Origin: Bacteroidales bacterium
GTDB taxonomy: Bacteria > Bacteroidota > Bacteroidia > Bacteroidales > WCHB1-69
Reading direction: 5' to 3'
Length of the DNA: 29,659 nucleotides
Assembly: GCA_017394765.1 (NCBI GenBank)
Contig: JAFPXF010000023.1
Location: 1-29,659 of the forward strand
Shown here: positions 16,393 to 26,100 of the stretch, one piece after another
How positions within the stretch are numbered: the first letter of the stretch is position 1
Layout: each line of letters opens with the position of its first letter
Made by a program: the position numbers and the translations under genes
The notes under the pieces: model-generated
Databases searched by the model: none
The model's input: the letters and a program-made list of their open reading frames with translations, nothing else
What the model was told of the DNA's origin: nothing

Positions 16393-17751
16393 ATGAAAAA
16401 ATTCATAGAAACAATAAAAAACATTTTCAGGATTGAAGACCTGAGAAAGAGAATTCTCTACACGCTCTTCATCATCCTGATTTATCGTTTTGGTGCACAC
16501 GTCGTGCTGCCGGGCATCAACCCGGGCGGCCTGTCCGCATTCACCAGCGCTGCCCAGAAGGGTCTGCTCGGCATGTTGGACCTCTTCTCCGGCGGTGCAT
16601 TCTCCAACGCCTCCATCTTCGCTTTGGGTATTATGCCTTACATCTCCGCATCCATTATCGTGCAGTTGATGACCTTGGCGGTGCCCTACTTCCAGCGTCT
16701 TCAAAAGGAAGGCGAGAGCGGCCGTAAGAAAATCAACCAGATCACCCGTTATCTGACGGTGCTCGTGCTGGCCATTCAGGCTCCCGCCTACATCGCCCAG
16801 CTCACCAACCAGTTTCCCGGCGCCATCGCTCCTTCGATGCTGAACACCAAGATCCTCGGATTCTCCGCGTTCGCCATTTCCGCATTCATCCTTCTGATTT
16901 CCGCCACCCTGTTCATCATGTGGCTCGGCGAGAGAATCACGGACAACGGTATCGGCAACGGTATTTCCATGATCATTATGATTGGTATCATCGCTCGTCT
17001 GCCGTACGCTCTCCGCGCTGAGTTCGTGGCCCGTATCAGCGAGATGAATGGCGGTCCGATTATTTTCATCCTTGAAATCGTCCTCATGATGGTCATCATC
17101 GGCCTCTGTATCATGTTGGTCCAAGGCACCCGTCGCGTGCCCGTCCAATACGCCAAGCGCGTGGTCGGCAACAAGCAATACGGCGGTGTCCGCAACTATC
17201 TTCCCCTCAAGGTCAATGCAGCCGGCGTGATGCCGATCATCTTCGCCCAGGCTGTCATGTTCATCCCCTTGACCTTCGTCAACATCTCCACTGAGACCAC
17301 TTCCGGCTTCTGGAGCAGTTTCATTGACTATAACCGTTTCGGTTATAATATTGTCTTCTTCCTGCTCATCGTGGCCTTTACCTATTTCTATACAGCTATC
17401 ACCATCAACCCGCAGCAGATTGCCGAAGACTTGAAGAAGAACGGTGGATTTATCCCCGGCACCAAGCCCGGCAAGCAGACGGCTGAACTGATTGACAAGA
17501 TCATGTCCCGCATCACCCTGCCCGGTTCCATTTTCTTGGGTATCGTGGCTGTGCTGCCCGCCATCGTCCGTCACTTCGGTGTGAACCAGCAGTTCGCCCA
17601 GTTCTTCGGCGGCACCTCCCTGCTCATTATGGTCGGCGTCGTGTTGGATACCCTCCAGCAAATCGAGAGCCACTTGTTGATGAGACATTATGATGGTTTG
17701 ACCAAATCCGGCAGAATCAAAGGCCGCTTGGGCGGTGTTTATGGAGGATAA
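16393..17751 (+). CDS. secY: Preprotein translocase channel subunit SecY
   Basis: The 452-residue integral membrane protein has the ten hydrophobic segments expected for SecY. It starts with a cytoplasmic helix (FIETIKNIFRIEDLRKRILYTL), has the plug and second helix region GALSAF-like to LGIMPYISASIIVQLMTLAVP, and the conserved GERITDNGIGNGISMIIMIGI. The cytoplasmic loop QGTRRVPVQYAKRV lies near residue 245, with the C-terminal GTSLLIMVGVVLDTLQQIESHLLMRHYDG. With SecE and SecG it forms the channel through which SecA or ribosomes pass proteins. It lies within the ribosomal operon; map follows 6 bases after the stop. Confidence 0.98.
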   Translation: MKKFIETIKNIFRIEDLRKRILYTLFIILIYRFGAHVVLPGINPGGLSAFTSAAQKGLLGMLDLFSGGAFSNASIFALGIMPYISASIIVQLMTLAVPYFQRLQKEGESGRKKINQITRYLTVLVLAIQAPAYIAQLTNQFPGAIAPSMLNTKILGFSAFAISAFILLISATLFIMWLGERITDNGIGNGISMIIMIGIIARLPYALRAEFVARISEMNGGPIIFILEIVLMMVIIGLCIMLVQGTRRVPVQYAKRVVGNKQYGGVRNYLPLKVNAAGVMPIIFAQAVMFIPLTFVNISTETTSGFWSSFIDYNRFGYNIVFFLLIVAFTYFYTAITINPQQIAEDLKKNGGFIPGTKPGKQTAELIDKIMSRITLPGSIFLGIVAVLPAIVRHFGVNQQFAQFFGGTSLLIMVGVVLDTLQQIESHLLMRHYDGLTKSGRIKGRLGGVYGG

Positions 17752-17757
17752 TCAACA

Positions 17758-18561
17758 ATGACGATGTTCCGCAGGATCAAATATAAGAGCGAAGAGGACT
17801 TCGAGAAGCTGAAACGGAGCGCCCATGTGGTGGCCGTCACGCTTGCCGAGGTGGCCAAGCACATACAGCCGGGCGTGCCCTTGCTGTACCTCGACCAAGT
17901 GGGCGAGACGTGCATCCGCGACCACCACGCCATCCCCTCCTTCAAGGGATACGAAGGTTTCCCCGCTTCTCTCTGCCTCTCCGTCAACGATGTCGTGGTA
18001 CACGGCATTCCCAAACAGGGCGATGTGCTGAAGGACGGCGATATCATCTCCGTGGATTGCGGGGCCCTTTTGGACGGATTCCATGGTGACTTCTGCTATA
18101 CCTTCGCCGTCGGCGAGGTGAAAGAGGAAGTCCGCCTCCTGTTGGAACGCACCAAAGAGTCCCTGATCCGTGCTATCGCTGTCGCCACTGCCGGCAATAC
18201 GGTGGGCGACATCGGGCACACGGTGGAGACTTATGTGGGGCAGTTCAATTATGGCGTAGTGCGCGAGCTTTGTGGCCATGGCATCGGCAAGGATATGCAT
18301 GAGCGCCCGGACATCACCAATTTCGGCCGCCCTCACACCGGCGACCATTTGCAGCCCGGCATGTGCATCTGCATCGAGCCGATGATCACTCTCGGATCCC
18401 GCAAGATCTACATGGAACGCGATGGATGGACCATCCGCACCCAGGACCACAAGCCCGCCGCCCATTTTGAACATCAGTTGATTATCACCGACAAGGGCAC
18501 GGAGGTTATCTCCTCCTACAAGCCCCTTGGTGAGGTTATTGGAACGACAGAACTCTACTAA
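17758..18561 (+). CDS. map: Type I methionine aminopeptidase
   Basis: The 267-residue protein has every metal ligand of the family: D100 in ISVDCGA, D111 in FHGDF, H174 in [11 protein letters not shown]207 in CIEPM, and E238 in HFEHQ; substrate-contacting H82 is in VVHGIP. There is no N-terminal zinc-finger extension, so it is the ordinary bacterial form. It removes the initiator methionine from nascent proteins in the cytosol. An alternative in-frame ATG lies two codons downstream. Tight spacing from secY (6 bases) and to infA (11 bases) indicates one transcript. Confidence 0.97.
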   Translation: MTMFRRIKYKSEEDFEKLKRSAHVVAVTLAEVAKHIQPGVPLLYLDQVGETCIRDHHAIPSFKGYEGFPASLCLSVNDVVVHGIPKQGDVLKDGDIISVDCGALLDGFHGDFCYTFAVGEVKEEVRLLLERTKESLIRAIAVATAGNTVGDIGHTVETYVGQFNYGVVRELCGHGIGKDMHERPDITNFGRPHTGDHLQPGMCICIEPMITLGSRKIYMERDGWTIRTQDHKPAAHFEHQLIITDKGTEVISSYKPLGEVIGTTELY

Positions 18562-18572
18562 AATATACGATT

Positions 18573-18794
18573 ATGGCTAAGCAATCATCCTTCGATTTAG
18601 ACGGCATTGTGACGGAAGCCCTTGGCAATGGCCTCTACCGCGTTCAGCTCGAAAGCGGGCATGAGATTATCGCCCACCTTTCCGGCAAGATGCGTCTTCA
18701 TTACATCAAGATCCTGCCCGGCGACAAAGTACAAGTGGCCATGTCTCCATACGACCTCACCAAAGGAAGGATCACCTTCCGCTACAAGGTGTGA
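18573..18794 (+). CDS. infA: Translation initiation factor IF-1
   Basis: The 73-residue protein is a single S1/OB-fold domain: [20 protein letters not shown], then FRVQL-like [48 protein letters not shown]. The family ends the same way. It binds the A site of the small subunit during initiation. Its position between map and rpmJ is the usual one in this phylum. Confidence 0.98.
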   Translation: MAKQSSFDLDGIVTEALGNGLYRVQLESGHEIIAHLSGKMRLHYIKILPGDKVQVAMSPYDLTKGRITFRYKV

Positions 18795-18842
18795 TTTTTG
18801 AATGGTATTCAATAATAAAATAACAATAAAAGAAATAAAACA

Positions 18843-18959
18843 ATGAAAGTAAGAGCATCAGTAAAGAAGAGATCAGATGACTGTATCGTGGTAAGACGCC
18901 ACGGCGTGGTTTACGTGATTAACAAAAAGAACCCCAAGATGAAACAACGTCAAGGATAA
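18843..18959 (+). CDS. rpmJ: 50S ribosomal protein L36
   Basis: A 38-residue frame reads [19 protein letters not shown] and ends [14 protein letters not shown], the L36 pattern. Of the four zinc ligands found in zinc-binding L36 (three Cys and one His), only one Cys remains here; the third Cys position is Asn and the His position is Met, so it is the zinc-independent form seen in other Bacteroidetes. It lies between infA and rpsM. Confidence 0.96.
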   Translation: MKVRASVKKRSDDCIVVRRHGVVYVINKKNPKMKQRQG

Positions 18960-18993
18960 AATAATTATTAACTTAATAAAACAATAAAGTAAT

Positions 18994-19368
18994 ATGGCAA
19001 GAATTGCAGGTATTGATTTACCTAAAAACAAGCATGGCGAGATCGGTTTGACCTACATCTACGGAATCGGCAGAAGCACTGCTCAAAAGATTCTGACGAA
19101 GGCCGGTATCAGCTGGGACAAGAAGGTAAATGAATGGAATGACGATGAATTGGCAGTAATCCGTGGTTTGGTTAACGAGATGAAGGTGGAAGGACCGCTC
19201 AGATCCGAAGAGCAGATGAACATCAAGCGTTTGATGGATATCGGTTGCTACAGAGGTATTCGTCACCGTCTGGGTTTACCGGTGCGCGGTCAAAGCACCA
19301 AGAACAACGCACGTACGCGTAAGGGACGCAAGAAAACTGTTGCTAACAAGAAGAAAGCGACGAAGTAG
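18994..19368 (+). CDS. rpsM: 30S ribosomal protein S13
   Basis: The 124-residue protein starts [26 protein letters not shown], has the helix-two-turn-helix region, and the conserved [27 protein letters not shown] near the C terminus, ending in a basic tail that reaches the P-site tRNA. It is located in the small-subunit head and contacts L5. It is the first gene of the classical alpha operon, here continuous with the spc part. Confidence 0.98.
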   Translation: MARIAGIDLPKNKHGEIGLTYIYGIGRSTAQKILTKAGISWDKKVNEWNDDELAVIRGLVNEMKVEGPLRSEEQMNIKRLMDIGCYRGIRHRLGLPVRGQSTKNNARTRKGRKKTVANKKKATK

Positions 19369-19406
19369 TTATTAATCAATTACATGGATAGAGAAAACAT
19401 ATAATT

Positions 19407-19796
19407 ATGGCAAAGAATACAAAAACATCCAAGAAGAAAGTTGTCAGAATTGATGCTTCAGGAAAAGCGTTCATTTATGCCTCTTTTAATAATGTCATCG
19501 TTTCTCTTACCAACAACGACGGTCAGGTGATCTCCTGGTCTTCCGCTGGTAAGATGGGATACAGAGGTTCCAAGAAGAACACTCCGTACGCAGCCCAAAT
19601 GGTTGCCCAAGATTGTGCCAAGGTCGCCTATGACCTCGGTTTGCGTAAGGTTAAGGTCTATGTGAAGGGCCCCGGACAAGGTCGTGAATCCGCCATCCGC
19701 TCCATCAACACGACGGGTATCATGGTGGAAGAGATCACGGATGTGACTCCGCTTCCTCATAACGGTTGTCGTCCTCCCAAACACAGAAGAGTATAG
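19407..19796 (+). CDS. rpsK: 30S ribosomal protein S11
   Basis: The 129-residue protein has a basic N terminus, then [36 protein letters not shown], the AAQ segment, and [18 protein letters not shown]. It ends with [18 protein letters not shown], all hallmark S11 sequences. It forms part of the platform near the Shine-Dalgarno helix of 16S rRNA. In Bacteroidetes this helix is occluded by neighbouring proteins (S21, S18, S6), fitting the weak Shine-Dalgarno sequences here. Order and spacing are those of the alpha operon. Confidence 0.98.
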   Translation: MAKNTKTSKKKVVRIDASGKAFIYASFNNVIVSLTNNDGQVISWSSAGKMGYRGSKKNTPYAAQMVAQDCAKVAYDLGLRKVKVYVKGPGQGRESAIRSINTTGIMVEEITDVTPLPHNGCRPPKHRRV

Positions 19797-19836
19797 TTGA
19801 ACATCATTTTTTTATAACAACAGAAAATTTAGAATT

Positions 19837-20442
19837 ATGGCAAGATATACAGGCCCCAAAACCAAAATCGCAAGAAAATTCAAGGAACCGATTTACGGTC
19901 CTGACAAGTACTTCGAAAGACGCAACTATGCTCCCGGTCAGCATGGTCAGTCCAGAAGACGTTCCAAGCTCTCCGAGTACGGCATGCAGTTGCAGGAGAA
20001 GCAAAAAGCAAAATACACCTACGGCATTCTGGAGCGCCAGTTCCGTAAGATCTTCCGTTTGGCAGCCAGCAAGAAGGGTGTCACCGGCCAGAACTTGATG
20101 CAACTCATCGAATCCCGCCTCGACAATGTGGTGTTCCGCTTGAACATTGCCCCTTCTCGCGCCGCAGCCCGCCAGCTGGTCAACCACAGACACATCTCCG
20201 TGAACGGCCAGATCTGCAACATCCCTTCCCGTCTGCTCGTCCCTGGCGACACCGTCGAAGTCCGCGAGCGTTCCAAAGCTCTGGAAGTTGTCACCAACTC
20301 CCTCAGTGGCAAGGCTATGACTCATCCTTGGCTCGAATGGGACGGCAACATGATGGTTGGCAAGTTCATGAACTATCCGCAGAGAGAGGAAATCCCCGAG
20401 ACTATCAACGAACAGGCAATCGTCGAGTTGTACTCCAAATAG
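19837..20442 (+). CDS. rpsD: 30S ribosomal protein S4
   Basis: The 201-residue protein begins [19 protein letters not shown] and lacks the four-cysteine zinc knuckle of zinc-type S4. It has the [10 protein letters not shown]...[26 protein letters not shown]4 RNA-binding domain (residues about 93-155). It nucleates assembly of the 16S rRNA 5' domain. In other bacteria S4 represses its own operon by binding mRNA; here an inverted repeat in the 111-base spacer to rpoA could serve a similar role, though nothing resembles the known E. coli pseudoknot. Confidence 0.98.
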   Translation: MARYTGPKTKIARKFKEPIYGPDKYFERRNYAPGQHGQSRRRSKLSEYGMQLQEKQKAKYTYGILERQFRKIFRLAASKKGVTGQNLMQLIESRLDNVVFRLNIAPSRAAARQLVNHRHISVNGQICNIPSRLLVPGDTVEVRERSKALEVVTNSLSGKAMTHPWLEWDGNMMVGKFMNYPQREEIPETINEQAIVELYSK

Positions 20443-20500
20443 TGATCAGTGATTAGTGAACAGTGATCAGAACAAAGAACCTTACCGGATCACAGTTCAC
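20437..20500 (+). repeat. Spacer repeat and hairpin between rpsD and rpoA
   Basis: GTGAACAGTGATC (20456-20468) pairs with GATCACAGTTCAC (20488-20500), one mismatch, around a 19-base loop. Direct AGTGATCAG-type units precede it, and further CAGTTCACA units follow up to about 20515. The left part, 20437-20479, is nearly the same as the sequence after the groES stop (14449-14485, minus). Confidence 0.75.
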
Positions 20501-20553
20501 AGCTCACAGTTCACATTACATTAATTACAGATCACAAATTAAAAAACAGAACA

Positions 20554-21549
20554 ATGGCAATATTAACATTTCAAAAACCGGACAAGGTCATCATGAACGA
20601 GGCCGACGATTTTCACGGCATATTTGAATTTCGTCCCCTGCAGCAAGGCTATGGTGTCACCATCGGCAACGCCCTGCGCCGCGTGCTGCTCTCTTCATTG
20701 GAAGGCTATGCCATTACCTCCGTCAAGATCGAAGGCGTTTCCCAGGAGTTCTCCTCTATCGCCGGCGTGATGGAAGATGTTATCGACATCGTCCTCAACC
20801 TCAAACAAGTTCGCTTCAAGAACAAGATTGAGAACAACAATTCCGAGAAAGCCACCATCGTCATCTCGGGGCAGGAAACTTTCCTGGCCGGTGACATCAA
20901 CCGCTTCCTCAACTTCTTCCAGGTCCTTAACACCGACCAGCTCATCTGCCGCATGGACCCCTCTGTGCGTCTCGTCATGGAAATCACCATAGACAAGGGC
21001 AGAGGCTATGTTCCTGTTGAAGACAACAGAACGCTGCATGAAGGCATCGACGTCATCGCCATCGACTCCATCCATACTCCCATCAAGAATGTGAAGTATG
21101 TGATTGAGCCGTATCGTGTGGAACAGAAGACTGACTTTGAGAAACTTATCCTCGATGTGGAAACCGACGGTTCCATCCACCCGAAGGAAGCCCTCAAGGA
21201 AGCAGCCAAGATCCTTATCCAGCATTTTGCCCTCTTCTCCGACGAGAAGATTGCACTCGATGCCCCCGAACAGACTGAGGAGTTGGACGTGGTGGATGAA
21301 GATTCCATGCTTATGCGCCAGATCCTCCAATCCAAACTTGTCGATATGGACCTCTCTGTCAGAGCCCTTAACTGCTTGAAGTCTGCAGAGCTTGAGACAC
21401 TTGGCGACCTGGTGGCCATCCACAAGAGCGACCTTTTGAAATTCCGCAACTTTGGCAAGAAGTCCCTCGCCGAACTCGAGGATTTGGTCAAGTCCAAAGG
21501 TTTGGAATTTGGTATGAATATTTCAAAATATAACTTAGATAACGAGTAA
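20554..21549 (+). CDS. rpoA: DNA-directed RNA polymerase subunit alpha
   Basis: The 331-residue protein has the N-terminal dimerisation domain with [38 protein letters not shown] and [14 protein letters not shown] (residues 24-92), which contacts beta and beta prime. A flexible linker around 235-250 follows, then the C-terminal domain with [18 protein letters not shown] and [20 protein letters not shown] (residues about 260-325), which binds upstream DNA and activators. Length and both domains are complete. It follows the repeat-bearing spacer after rpsD; rplQ starts 5 bases after its stop. Confidence 0.98.
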   Translation: MAILTFQKPDKVIMNEADDFHGIFEFRPLQQGYGVTIGNALRRVLLSSLEGYAITSVKIEGVSQEFSSIAGVMEDVIDIVLNLKQVRFKNKIENNNSEKATIVISGQETFLAGDINRFLNFFQVLNTDQLICRMDPSVRLVMEITIDKGRGYVPVEDNRTLHEGIDVIAIDSIHTPIKNVKYVIEPYRVEQKTDFEKLILDVETDGSIHPKEALKEAAKILIQHFALFSDEKIALDAPEQTEELDVVDEDSMLMRQILQSKLVDMDLSVRALNCLKSAELETLGDLVAIHKSDLLKFRNFGKKSLAELEDLVKSKGLEFGMNISKYNLDNE

Positions 21550-21554
21550 GAACA

Positions 21555-22058
21555 ATGAGACACGCAAAAAGAATCAACCATTTAGGAAGAACGGACGCTC
21601 ATAGGAAGGCCATGCTGTCCAATATGGCCACGTCCCTCATCATGCATAAAAGAATCAACACCACCCTGGCCAAGGCCAAGGAGTTGAGAAAATATGTCGA
21701 GCCGTTGGTTACCCGCAGCAAGAGCGACACCACGCATTCCCGTCGTATCGTTTTCAGCCAGTTGCACAACAAGTATGCCGTCACGGAGCTGTTCCGCGAG
21801 ATCGCTCCGAAGGTGGCTACCCGTCCGGGCGGCTACACACGCATTCTCAAGACCGGTTTCCGTAAAGGTGACAATGCCGAAATGTGCATGATCGAGTTCG
21901 TTGACTACAACGAAACCTACACCGTGGAAGCAGGTGCCAAGAAGAAGAGCACCCGTACCCGTCGTAGCAGCAAGAAGTCTGCACAGGCTCCCGCCGAGCC
22001 CGTTGCCGAGGCTGCAGTCGAGACTCCGGCTGAGGAGACCGCTCCCGTCGCCGAATAG
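21555..22058 (+). CDS. rplQ: 50S ribosomal protein L17 with C-terminal extension
   Basis: The 167-residue protein has the L17 core: [29 protein letters not shown] at the N terminus, [19 protein letters not shown], and the [28 protein letters not shown] segment ending near residue 120. The E. coli protein stops about here. The last 40 or so residues are an added tail: a lysine/arginine/serine patch, then a low-complexity Ala/Pro/Glu stretch, likely disordered. It lies near the tunnel exit of the large subunit. It is the last gene of the operon, 27 bases before the terminator. Confidence 0.97.
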   Translation: MRHAKRINHLGRTDAHRKAMLSNMATSLIMHKRINTTLAKAKELRKYVEPLVTRSKSDTTHSRRIVFSQLHNKYAVTELFREIAPKVATRPGGYTRILKTGFRKGDNAEMCMIEFVDYNETYTVEAGAKKKSTRTRRSSKKSAQAPAEPVAEAAVETPAEETAPVAE

Positions 22059-22085
22059 TGTAAACACACATTTCCCTAATACTCC

Positions 22086-22112
22086 AAGGCCACCCGCAAG
22101 GTGGCCTTTTTT
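22086..22112 (+). terminator. Rho-independent terminator of the ribosomal operon
   Basis: AAGGCCACC (22086-22094) pairs with GGTGGCCTT (22100-22108) around a 5-base loop, ending in six Ts (22107-22112). It lies 40 bases before the stop of convergent tsaD. Confidence 0.93.
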
Positions 22113-22151
22113 GATGGGATGAAGGCGAAGCAGGCACTGGCGCCGGCCGTT

Positions 22152-23168
22152 TTATTTCCGGCTGCTGTACGGCACGGTGTCCACACCGACAAACTCGCCT
22201 TTCAGGTATTTGAAATAACCGCATGCGGCAATCATGGCGGCGTTGTCAGTGGTAAGGTCCAAGGTGGGCAGAAAGAGATTCTTGCGGTAGCGGCGTGCCA
22301 CATCGGCGGCGGCGTTGCGCAAACCGGAGTTGGCGGAAACCCCGCCCGCCAGCACAAAGTCCTTGCAAGGCGTCTCCCTCATCGCTTTTTTCACCTTGTC
22401 CATCAGCGATTTCACAATGGCATACTGGATGGAAGCCGCCAAGTCGTGGATGTTCTCTTCAATGAAGTCGGGATTCTCTTTGAGGTTGTCGCGTATAAAA
22501 TAGAGAAAGGAGGTCTTCAGCCCGCTGAAACTGTAGTCGAGGCCGGGTACATGAGCGATGGCGAACTGGAAGCGATGGGGGTCCCCATCCTGTGCATATT
22601 TGTCGATGACAGGGCCGCCAGGGTAGGGGAGCCCCAAGATCTTGGCAGCCTTGTCGAAGGCCTCGCCCGCCGCATCGTCAATCGTGCACCCCAGGCGCTG
22701 CATGTCGAAATAGTCGTTGACTTGCAACAGGAGCGTATGGCCACCCGACACGGTAAGGCAGAGGAACGGGAACGACGGGTGCGCGCGCTCCTCGCCGGGC
22801 TTGTCCAGAAAATTGGCCAACACATGTGCCTGCAGGTGGTCCACTTCGACAAGAGGCACCCCTAAGGAATAGGACATCGCCTTGGCAAAGGAACACCCGA
22901 CCAGCAGCGATCCCAAAAGTCCTGGACCATTTGTGAACGCGATGGCGGATAACTGATTTTTGTTTATCTTTGCGCGCTTCAATGCCGTGTCTATCACAGG
23001 GATGATATTCTGCTGATGAGCGCGCGATGCCAACTCCGGCACCACACCCCCATATTCGGCGTGAACTCGCTGTGAGGCAATGACATTGGACAAAATCGTG
23101 GTTCCTTCGACAACGGCAGCCGACGTGTCGTCACAGGAGGACTCGATACCTAAAATGTAAACGGACAT
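22152..23168 (-). CDS. tsaD: tRNA N6-adenosine threonylcarbamoyltransferase subunit TsaD
   Basis: The 338-residue protein shows ILGIESSCDDTSAAVV (residues 5-20), the metal-binding H111 and H115 in DHLQAH, the ASKH-fold VSGGHTLL, DDAAGEAFDKAAK, the phosphate motif YPGGP, and LAGGVSANSGLR followed by TTDNAAMIA near the C terminus. With TsaB and TsaE it transfers threonylcarbamoyl to A37 of tRNAs that read ANN codons, an essential cytosolic modification. It is convergent with the ribosomal operon and divergent from tamB with only 12 bases between annotated starts. That tsaD-tamB divergent arrangement is, from memory, common in Bacteroidales. Confidence 0.97.
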   Translation of the reverse strand: MSVYILGIESSCDDTSAAVVEGTTILSNVIASQRVHAEYGGVVPELASRAHQQNIIPVIDTALKRAKINKNQLSAIAFTNGPGLLGSLLVGCSFAKAMSYSLGVPLVEVDHLQAHVLANFLDKPGEERAHPSFPFLCLTVSGGHTLLLQVNDYFDMQRLGCTIDDAAGEAFDKAAKILGLPYPGGPVIDKYAQDGDPHRFQFAIAHVPGLDYSFSGLKTSFLYFIRDNLKENPDFIEENIHDLAASIQYAIVKSLMDKVKKAMRETPCKDFVLAGGVSANSGLRNAAADVARRYRKNLFLPTLDLTTDNAAMIAACGYFKYLKGEFVGVDTVPYSSRK

Positions 23169-23180
23169 AACCTCTAAATT

Positions 23181-26100
23181 TTGAGCGGCAAAAGTAGAAA
23201 AAAATTCTGGAAAGTGATCCTATGGATCTTCATCGCTTTCATTCTTCTCGACCTTACCGTCGTGGGGCTGCTCTTTGTGCCTGCGGTGCAAACATTCGTC
23301 ATCGGTAAAGTCACTGACAAGCTGACTGAGAAATGGGGCACCGAGATTTCCATGAAGGATATCCACATCACCCCCACGCTCAAGCTCGTCGCCCACGACT
23401 TCCGCATCTGCGATCACCACCACAACGACATGATTTTCGTGGGCACGGTTAAAGGACGTCTCAACTACTTTAAGCTCAAGCCTCTCAAACTCGTTTTCCA
23501 TCAAATCGACCTTGACAAGGCCAATGTGGTGGTGCGCAAGTACGCCGGAGAGCCGAGTGTCAATTTTGCCGTTTGGGCAAAGGTGTTTCCCCACAAGGAG
23601 ACTCACTCCCAATTCCTGCTGACAGCGACGAACCTTAAACTCGCCAATAGCCGCGTCGCCATTGTCAATGATGACCAGCGTAAGGTCTTGGACACGAAAG
23701 GTAACCCTGATATCGACTATGCCTATTACGAGTTGTCGGATGTGCTCATGGACTGTGACGATTTCAAAGTGCACTCGACGGGCTTCACTACAATAGCCGC
23801 TAAGTTCAACCACTTGGCGTACAACCAGTACAATGGTTTCTCGCTGTCGGATGGCAAAGGGGATTTCTCCATCTGCGACACCTCTTTGGTTTTCAATGAT
23901 ATGAGACTCGTCACCCCCCATAGTAACTTGAACATGGACTTGGCGTTCTATTATCCCAACTGGGCAGGCATGGGGGAGTTTGTGGATTCGGTCTGTTTCA
24001 AGACATCCATACACCCTTCGCAGCTGGGAATGCAGGATGTGGTGGCGCATGCGCCCTCCTTGAAGGGGATGGACGAGACATTGATGATAGAAGCGGATCG
24101 TTTTGAGGGGCCAATCCGTGATTTCCAACTCATCGGTCTGCACGCCGGATGGGGAATGGGCACGCAACTCAATGGCGATTTCGCCTGTAAGGATATCCTG
24201 AACTTCAAGCATGCGCAAATAACGGCCAATATCGACTCTTCGCAAGTCAATATTCCTGAGCTGGCCAATCTCACGCTGCCCGGAGGAAAGAAGATTCCCA
24301 TTAACAGAACACTGGCCAAGTTCGGGAATACTTCGCTCAAGTGCTTTTTCTCCGGCACCACTTCTGAATTCGATGCGAAAGTCGATGCCAATACCTCTCT
24401 GGGCAAGCTGTATGCTAACCTTGGAACTTTTGTGGAGGATGGCAAATTGCAGTTCGAGGGTTCTGTGTCGTCACCGAGCCTGAATCTTGCACGTCTGACT
24501 AACAATGCCAAGATCTTGGGCACCACAGGAGCGCATCTCTCTGTGGATGGAGAGATGGCCTCTTCGACGCTGGATGCTGATAACTTTAAGACCCTGAAGG
24601 CACATCTTTCCGGTGATGTCCAGCATGTTGACCTTCGAGGCTATCGGCTGCGCAACACCAAGATCAAGGCTGACTACCAAGACAAATTCTATAACTGCAC
24701 GGTCGTCGGCAGCGACCCCAATTTCAATGGCAGTGTCATTGTCCAACTTGACCTTACCGAGGATATGCCCTCTCTGCAAGGCAATATCTCGCTCGACAAG
24801 TTGGATGCCGGGGCTATTGCGCTCAGCCTGCCGTCCATCGACTCCTCCAAGGCCAAGGGTTTTGACAAACTCCTCTGTTCCCTCCAGAAAAATCCACAGT
24901 TGAAGATCTCTTTCGACAACTTTGCTGTAGTCTTGCATGGCAGTAATCTCGAGAATGTCAACGGCTATGCCGCCTGCGACAATGTTCGGATTTATTCCAA
25001 TGGCGACAGTCTGCTCGGCGATCGCATTCGCTTGACAGCATTCAACACTGAAAACACCCATAAGTTTATTCTCGCTTCCGGCATTGCCAACTCGACTCTT
25101 GAGACAAGTTATCACCTTAACAGCATCAAGGATACCTTGCGGAATCTCGCACATGCCTTTTTCCCGAAATTGGTGTCATCCAATACGGCGAATGTCGCAG
25201 TCAATATTCCTCAAGTTCAAGAGGAGAATGACGTTCCCGGTTTCTTGAAAATGCATGTCACCACATATCGTTCTTGGAACGTGCTGCGCATGCTTTTGCC
25301 CGATGTCTTCATCGCTCCTTATTCCACCATAGACTTATCCGTCACTTCCGACCATCGTGCAGACAAGATTCAGGCGGATGTGCCATTCTTTGCGATCCGT
25401 AACAAGTTTGCCGTGCATAATCTCATTTTGGATGGAAATGCATCTACCACCAAGAGCCTCGACCTCGCGCTGAAATCGGATTCTATCTTGGCTGTGTTGG
25501 GTAAAACGCGCATGCCATTCACCAAGGTTGACATGAAAGCATCCGCTTTGAACGACTCCATTCAATATAAGCTTGAATGGTTCAATGAGTTCAACGAGAA
25601 GGAGAGCAGTGTCTCGCGACTGGCCGGTAGCATGAATCTTGCTGACGCGGACGACATTGCCTTCATTCTTCGCAATTCCGTGTTATATCTCAATGATATA
25701 GCCTGGCAATTTAACGATGACAATGAAATTCATTTGCAAAACGGTTCCATTTCAGTGAAAGACCTGTTGCTTTATAATGGGAACAGCAACATCTCTGTAG
25801 ATGGCCAATTTAACAAAGGCACACGTGATCGGCTGCATGTGCAAGCCCATGACTTTGACTTGGGGGTGTTGAATTCCATTGCCGGTGACTTGGGCATTGG
25901 GGGCACTCTTTCTGTGGATGCCAACATGATTTATCCTAAGGACAGAATGATTGTTTTTGGAAAGGTGCTGGCTGACGAGTTCATGTTCAACAATTCGAAA
26001 ATGGGCGATTTGTTTGTAGTGGCTGGTCTTGACACCACAGGTGGGGTCGGATTTAGCGGCGGTATCTTCCAAAACGAAAACAATGCGCGTGTTACCGTGC

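Noticed and set aside
16387..17688. 433-residue minus-strand open frame
   Set aside because: Antisense shadow of secY, Asp/Glu/His-rich and without motifs.
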